64,000 nucleotides of DNA from CAMCQY01 sp044370415. Lineage in GTDB: Bacteria > Planctomycetota > Planctomycetia > Pirellulales > UBA1268. Position numbers and translations under genes: made by a program. Position 1 is the stretch's first letter; every line of letters begins with the position of its first letter. Below are positions 60,777 through 64,000 of this stretch, piece after piece. The notes under the pieces were generated by a model. It searched no databases and was not told the origin of the DNA. It worked only from the letters and a program-made list of their open reading frames with translations. The stretch is taken from contig JBILVO010000001.1 in NCBI GenBank assembly GCA_044370415.1, forward strand, positions 23,438-87,437. The letters run 5' to 3'.

Positions 60777-61352
60777 TCAGCTGTGCATCCGGGCCACGGG
60801 ATCGCCGCGGTCGATGATCGCCGCCTCCCCGTCCGCCAGCTGATGCAGCCGCTCGTGCACGGCTTCGGTCGGCGCGAAGTCGCAGGCCAGCCGCACGTAG
60901 GTGCTGTGGTGCCGCGCCTCAGACTCGAAGAGCCCGCCGTAGAACTCCCGCAGCTCGGCGTCGGCGACATGGTCGCGGAGCAGTGCGAACCGCTCGCAGC
61001 TGCGGGCTTCGATGAGACCGGCCACGAGCAGCCGGTCGACCGCCCTGTCCGGCTCCTGCCTGCGGACGAGCTCGTGCAGCCGCTGGCCGTAGCTGCTCGG
61101 GGAGAGCTTGCGGAAGGGGATGCCCCGACGCTCGAGCAGGGCGAGCACCTGCTGGAAGTGCTCGAGCTCCTCGGTGACGATCTCCGTCATGGCGCGGGCC
61201 AGCGGCACGTGATCGACGTAGGAAAACAGCAGGTTCATCGCCACGCCCGCGGCCTTCTTTTCACAGTGCGCGTGGTCGACGAGCACGTCGTCGAGATGGG
61301 CGTCGACCTGGGCGAGCCAGCGGGCGTCGGAGGCGGAGTGGAGGCTGAGCAT
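60777..61352 (-). CDS. miaE: tRNA 2-methylthio-N6-isopentenyladenosine hydroxylase
   Basis: A 191-residue di-iron monooxygenase that hydroxylates ms2i6A37 of tRNAs. Iron-ligand motifs are visible: EELEHFQQV, EARSCERF and ESEARHHSTY (Glu and ExxH pairs in a four-helix bundle), plus DHAHCEKKAAG. ATG at 61352. miaA and miaB are not in the window. It precedes the P1B ATPase and is divergent from the DUF2237 gene, with about 110 bases between. Confidence 0.93.
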   Translation of the reverse strand: MLSLHSASDARWLAQVDAHLDDVLVDHAHCEKKAAGVAMNLLFSYVDHVPLARAMTEIVTEELEHFQQVLALLERRGIPFRKLSPSSYGQRLHELVRRQEPDRAVDRLLVAGLIEARSCERFALLRDHVADAELREFYGGLFESEARHHSTYVRLACDFAPTEAVHERLHQLADGEAAIIDRGDPVARMHS

Positions 61353-61461
61353 CACTGGGACCGGCGGGAGGGCGCGGGCGGGAGGTTGTCCGGAACTCTC
61401 CGATGCCGCATCATACTGCTGGCCGATCACCGCCGTCGGCAGCGGCCCAGGAGACACCCGC

Positions 61462-61872
61462 ATGATCGCCTTCGACCGCCCCGCCGATCCGTCCGGCGGC
61501 CGAAAGCCCGACCGCAACGTGCTGGGCCTCCCGCTTGCCCCCTGCTCGCGCGAGCCGCTCACCGGCTTTTTCCGCGACGGCTGCTGCCGGACCGGACCCG
61601 ACGACGCCGGCGTGCACACGGTCTGCGCCCTGATGACGGCCGACTTCCTGAAGTTCACGGTCGCGGCGGGCAACGACCTGGTCACACCGCGACCGGAGTG
61701 GGGCTTCCCGGGGCTCGTCGAGGGGGACCGCTGGTGCCTGTGCGCGTCGCGGTGGCTGGAGGCGGCGCAGGAGGGACGCGCGCCGCCGGTGGTGCTCGAG
61801 GCGACGCACGAGAAGTCGCTCGCGATCGTCCCGCTGGAACTGCTCAAGAAGCACGCGGCCCCGTCTGCGTGA
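61462..61872 (+). CDS. DUF2237 family protein
   Basis: A 136-residue protein that matches the DUF2237 pattern: NVLGLPLAPCS...PLTGFFRDGCCRTG, HTVCALMTADFLKF, RWCLCASRW. Five or more Cys residues in conserved positions suggest metal or disulfide chemistry, but no function is known for the family. It lies 18 bases before the TSUP permease gene, so the two are probably co-transcribed. Confidence 0.9.
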   Translation: MIAFDRPADPSGGRKPDRNVLGLPLAPCSREPLTGFFRDGCCRTGPDDAGVHTVCALMTADFLKFTVAAGNDLVTPRPEWGFPGLVEGDRWCLCASRWLEAAQEGRAPPVVLEATHEKSLAIVPLELLKKHAAPSA

Positions 61873-61890
61873 GCCACGAGCGGTCGCGTC

Positions 61891-62652
61891 ATGATTAGCC
61901 TGCTGCCGCTGGCGATCGGCCTGATCGCGCTGCTCTACGCCTCCGTCGGCCACGCCGGCGCGACCGGCTACATCGCGGTGATGGCGCTCTTCGGCCTGCC
62001 GGCGGCGACGATCCGGCCGACGGCGCTGGTGCTCAACGTGATCGTGGCGACGATCGCGACGGTGCAGTTCGCCCGCGCGGGCCACTTCCAGCCCAGGCTC
62101 TTCTGGCCGCTGGCGGTCGCGAGCGTGCCCTGCGCGTTCATCGGCGGCGCCATCGACCTGCCGACGACCGCGCTGGAAATGCTGCTCGGCGCCGTGCTGC
62201 TGGTGTCGGCGGGGCGGATCGTCGTCGAACTCGTTCGCCACGACCCGGCCGGCGCGGCGGCCGCTCCCCCGCCGGCGGTGGCGGCCGCGCCGATGCTGCT
62301 GGCTGGCCTCGGCGGCGCGATCGGACTGCTCTCCGGGCTCACGGGCGTCGGCGGCGGCGTGTTTCTCACGCCGGCGCTCCTGGCCATGGCTGCGGCGCCG
62401 GTGAAGGGCATCGCGGCGGTCACGGCGGCCTTCATCCTCGTCAACTCGCTCGCCGGTCTCGCGGGCGGCATGGTGGCGGGCCGACTGCCGCCGGCCGCAG
62501 GACTGCCCATGATCGCGGCGGCGGTGATCGGTGGCGCGGTCGGGTCGCACCTCGGGGCCTTCATGCTGCCACCACGGGCGCTGCGGCTGCTCATGGCCGG
62601 CGTCCTGCTGGTGGCCAGCGGCAAGCTCTTGCTGCGGCCGCTGGGCCTGTGA
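61891..62652 (+). CDS. TSUP-family (TauE/SafE) membrane permease
   Basis: A 253-residue permease with eight TM helices in two halves. The halves carry GHAGATGYIAVMALFGLP and GGAIGLLSGLTGVGGGVFLTPALL, the typical TauE/SafE repeats. Members carry sulfite, sulfoacetate and similar anions. Substrate is unknown; the adjacent Cys-rich DUF2237 protein is suggestive of sulfur metabolism only. Convergent with the SMR gene. Confidence 0.9.
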   Translation: MISLLPLAIGLIALLYASVGHAGATGYIAVMALFGLPAATIRPTALVLNVIVATIATVQFARAGHFQPRLFWPLAVASVPCAFIGGAIDLPTTALEMLLGAVLLVSAGRIVVELVRHDPAGAAAAPPPAVAAAPMLLAGLGGAIGLLSGLTGVGGGVFLTPALLAMAAAPVKGIAAVTAAFILVNSLAGLAGGMVAGRLPPAAGLPMIAAAVIGGAVGSHLGAFMLPPRALRLLMAGVLLVASGKLLLRPLGL

Positions 62653-62706
62653 CGACGACTGCCGCGTCGACAAACGCCGCGCATCAGCGGTCCCTGGCCC
62701 GGCGAT

Positions 62707-63036
62707 TCAGTGGGCCGCCATCTTCGAAAACAGGTTCAGCACGACGACGCCCGCGACGATCAGCCCCATGCCGACGATCGCCGCCGCATCGAGCCGCTGT
62801 CCCAGGAAGAGCCAGCCGATTGCGGCGATGAGCGTCACGCCGGCACCGCTCCACACGGCGTAGACGACCCCGACGGGCAGCTTCTCGACCGTGAGCGACA
62901 GGAAGTAGAACGCCAGCCCGTAGCCGAGGGCGACGCAGAGCGTCGGCAGCGGACGGGTGAAGCCCGCCGCGGCCCGCAGGAAGCTCGTGCCGAACACCTC
63001 GGCCGCGATGGCGATCATGAGGTACAACCAGTGCAT
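62707..63036 (-). CDS. Small multidrug resistance (EmrE-like) transporter
   Basis: A 109-residue four-helix transporter. The essential Glu is in IAAEVFGTSFLRAA, followed by the SMR signature LPVGVVYAVWSGAG and FLGQRLD. Most similar by eye to EmrE/QacC rather than guanidinium-type SugE. The ATG at 63036 gives the family length; an ATG at 63060 adds eight residues. Divergent from the AAA+ gene, with 60-90 bases between them. Confidence 0.93.
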   Translation of the reverse strand: MHWLYLMIAIAAEVFGTSFLRAAAGFTRPLPTLCVALGYGLAFYFLSLTVEKLPVGVVYAVWSGAGVTLIAAIGWLFLGQRLDAAAIVGMGLIVAGVVVLNLFSKMAAH

Positions 63037-63123
63037 CGCCGACGGCACCGTCCGTGACATGGTCCGGGACGGGCGGCACCGCACGCGCGGCGGGCGCCGG
63101 TGTCCCCGACGAGGAACTGCACG

Positions 63124-64000
63124 ATGATACCCGATCCCGACGGGGCCGATCGCGGCCAGGATGCCGGGCGGACGCTCGACGCGATCCTCGCCAACGCCAG
63201 TTCCGAGACGCGGGCCACCATCCGCGTTCTCGGGGAGCTTCTGGGCCAGCAGACCGTCTCGGCGCTGTCGCCGACGGCGTTCGCGATGCGGCACCTGGGC
63301 GTTGCCGCGGCCGACCTGGCGAGCGAGAAGTTCACCGGTCCCGGCACGTCCCTGCCGATCCTCGGCAACCTGCTGCGGATCGAGATGGAGAAGCATGCGG
63401 AGCGGGTGGTCGTCGGCTCGCCGGGGGACGGCCTGCCGCCGACCTGGGCGCAGCTGGAACTCGGCCCCGACGACAGGGTCTCCGTGCCGGGCCGGCTGAT
63501 CGTCTTCTTTCCCGCCGGGACGCTGGCCCCGGCGGCCCTCTGTGTCCTCATCGACGACCGCCACTGGGCACGCGACTTCGCCGTCCTGTCGGCCGCCCAC
63601 GCCAAGCCGGTGGCGGCGGCGGCGCTCGAGAGCTTCTGCGCACGCCTGAAGACCGCCGAAAACCCGCTGCGGGGCCGCGTGCTGGAGGCGAGCGTCGTGG
63701 ACGGCTGCCTGCGGCTGGGCATCGCGCGGGTGCTGGCCACCGCCCGCGACGGCCTGATCCTTCCGGCTGACATCTGGACGGAGGTCGACGTGTTCCTCGC
63801 CGCCGCCACGACCCGCCGGGAGATCATGCGCCGCCTCGGGCTGGGCACAAACCGCGGCATGCTCGTGGCCGGACCGCCCGGCGTCGGCAAGACGCACCTG
63901 GTCCGCGTGATCGCCGGCGAGCTCGGCGGACGGTTCACGACGATCCTCGCCGACGCCAACGCGATGCGGCACATGATCGCCGACCTCTACGCCGCGGCCG
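63124..64000 (+). CDS. AAA+ ATPase, 5' part, runs off the window
   Basis: The frame from the ATG at 63124 is open to the last base (292 codons, no stop). An N-terminal domain of about 220 residues (SETRATIRVLGELLGQQTV, LGVAAADLASEKFTG, VSVPGRLIVFFPAGTL) precedes an ATPase domain beginning TTRREIMRRLGLGTNRGMLVAGPPGVGKTHLVRVIAGEL (split here for reading), with Walker A GPPGVGKT. The following VDVFLAAATT and DANAMRHMIADLYAAA fit the AAA (Cdc48/FtsH-like) subclass. Start and end of function cannot be judged until the 3' part is seen. Confidence 0.85.
   Translation, partial: MIPDPDGADRGQDAGRTLDAILANASSETRATIRVLGELLGQQTVSALSPTAFAMRHLGVAAADLASEKFTGPGTSLPILGNLLRIEMEKHAERVVVGSPGDGLPPTWAQLELGPDDRVSVPGRLIVFFPAGTLAPAALCVLIDDRHWARDFAVLSAAHAKPVAAAALESFCARLKTAENPLRGRVLEASVVDGCLRLGIARVLATARDGLILPADIWTEVDVFLAAATTRREIMRRLGLGTNRGMLVAGPPGVGKTHLVRVIAGELGGRFTTILADANAMRHMIADLYAAA

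Overview
This is a continuous chromosomal segment of a very GC-rich bacterium, most likely a planctomycete (Planctomycetota, probably Pirellulales-like; this is an inference without any rRNA or database search). The indicators are an ECF sigma factor next to a membrane-anchored Ser/Thr kinase, a CxPSR sulfatase, a large secreted beta-helix protein with an N-terminal LEPR-XLL-like motif, type III glutamine synthetase, a trigger factor-ClpP-ClpP cluster, and many genes without a clear Shine-Dalgarno sequence. I see no transposase, integrase, phage gene, rRNA or CRISPR array. The only clear RNA gene is a tRNA-Gly(GCC).

Layout. 1-6.3 kb: the end of a squalene-cyclase-repeat protein, a glucose-6-phosphate dehydrogenase fused to a cyclic-nucleotide-binding domain, and a tetrapyrrole cluster (ccsA-like and hemA overlapping by ATGA, with hemE divergent). 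6.4-12.7 kb: a SNF2 helicase and a PhoB/PhoR-type two-component pair. 12.7-19.5 kb: a mostly minus-strand run with a degenerate SDR, a LOG-family protein, a beta-CASP metallo-beta-lactamase, CsrA with a near-consensus promoter, and an App1-type phosphatase. 19.6-26.9 kb: a 29-residue basic protein, a lipoprotein, panB, a secreted protein, tRNA-Gly, tig-clpP-clpP and a coiled-coil lipoprotein. 27-31.7 kb: the beta-helix protein, convergent with gap (GAPDH), which has a repeat-bearing leader.

31.9-41.3 kb is a co-directional run of nine plus-strand genes: a LolD/MacB-like ABC ATPase and FtsX-type permease, a secreted protein with CPFC at its predicted mature N-terminus, two DUF3299 proteins (each with a Cys-Cys pair), a bestrophin-like membrane protein, a UrtA-like binding protein, an AIM24-family protein and a second CPFC protein paralogous to the first. 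Several of these overlap or sit within about 15 bases of each other, and this is the best candidate for an undescribed envelope or metal/redox module.

41.5-50.4 kb: a TolC-like lipoprotein, ApbE, a small unknown protein, rsmG/glnN overlapping by GTGA, and a C-terminal processing protease. 50.7-53.2 kb: ECF sigma factor plus membrane Ser/Thr kinase. 53.3-64 kb: PiT phosphate permease, an overlapping LRAT-fold/ATP-grasp pair, a sulfatase, a TPCP-type P1B ATPase, MiaE, a DUF2237 protein, a TSUP permease, an EmrE-like SMR protein and the start of an AAA+ ATPase that runs off the window.

Outside the genes, the most notable structure is a 115-bp element present twice (20595-20709 and 41304-41418). 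It has imperfect terminal inverted repeats and three internal hairpins, and both copies lie between the 3' ends of convergent genes. A possible truncated third copy lies near 30490.
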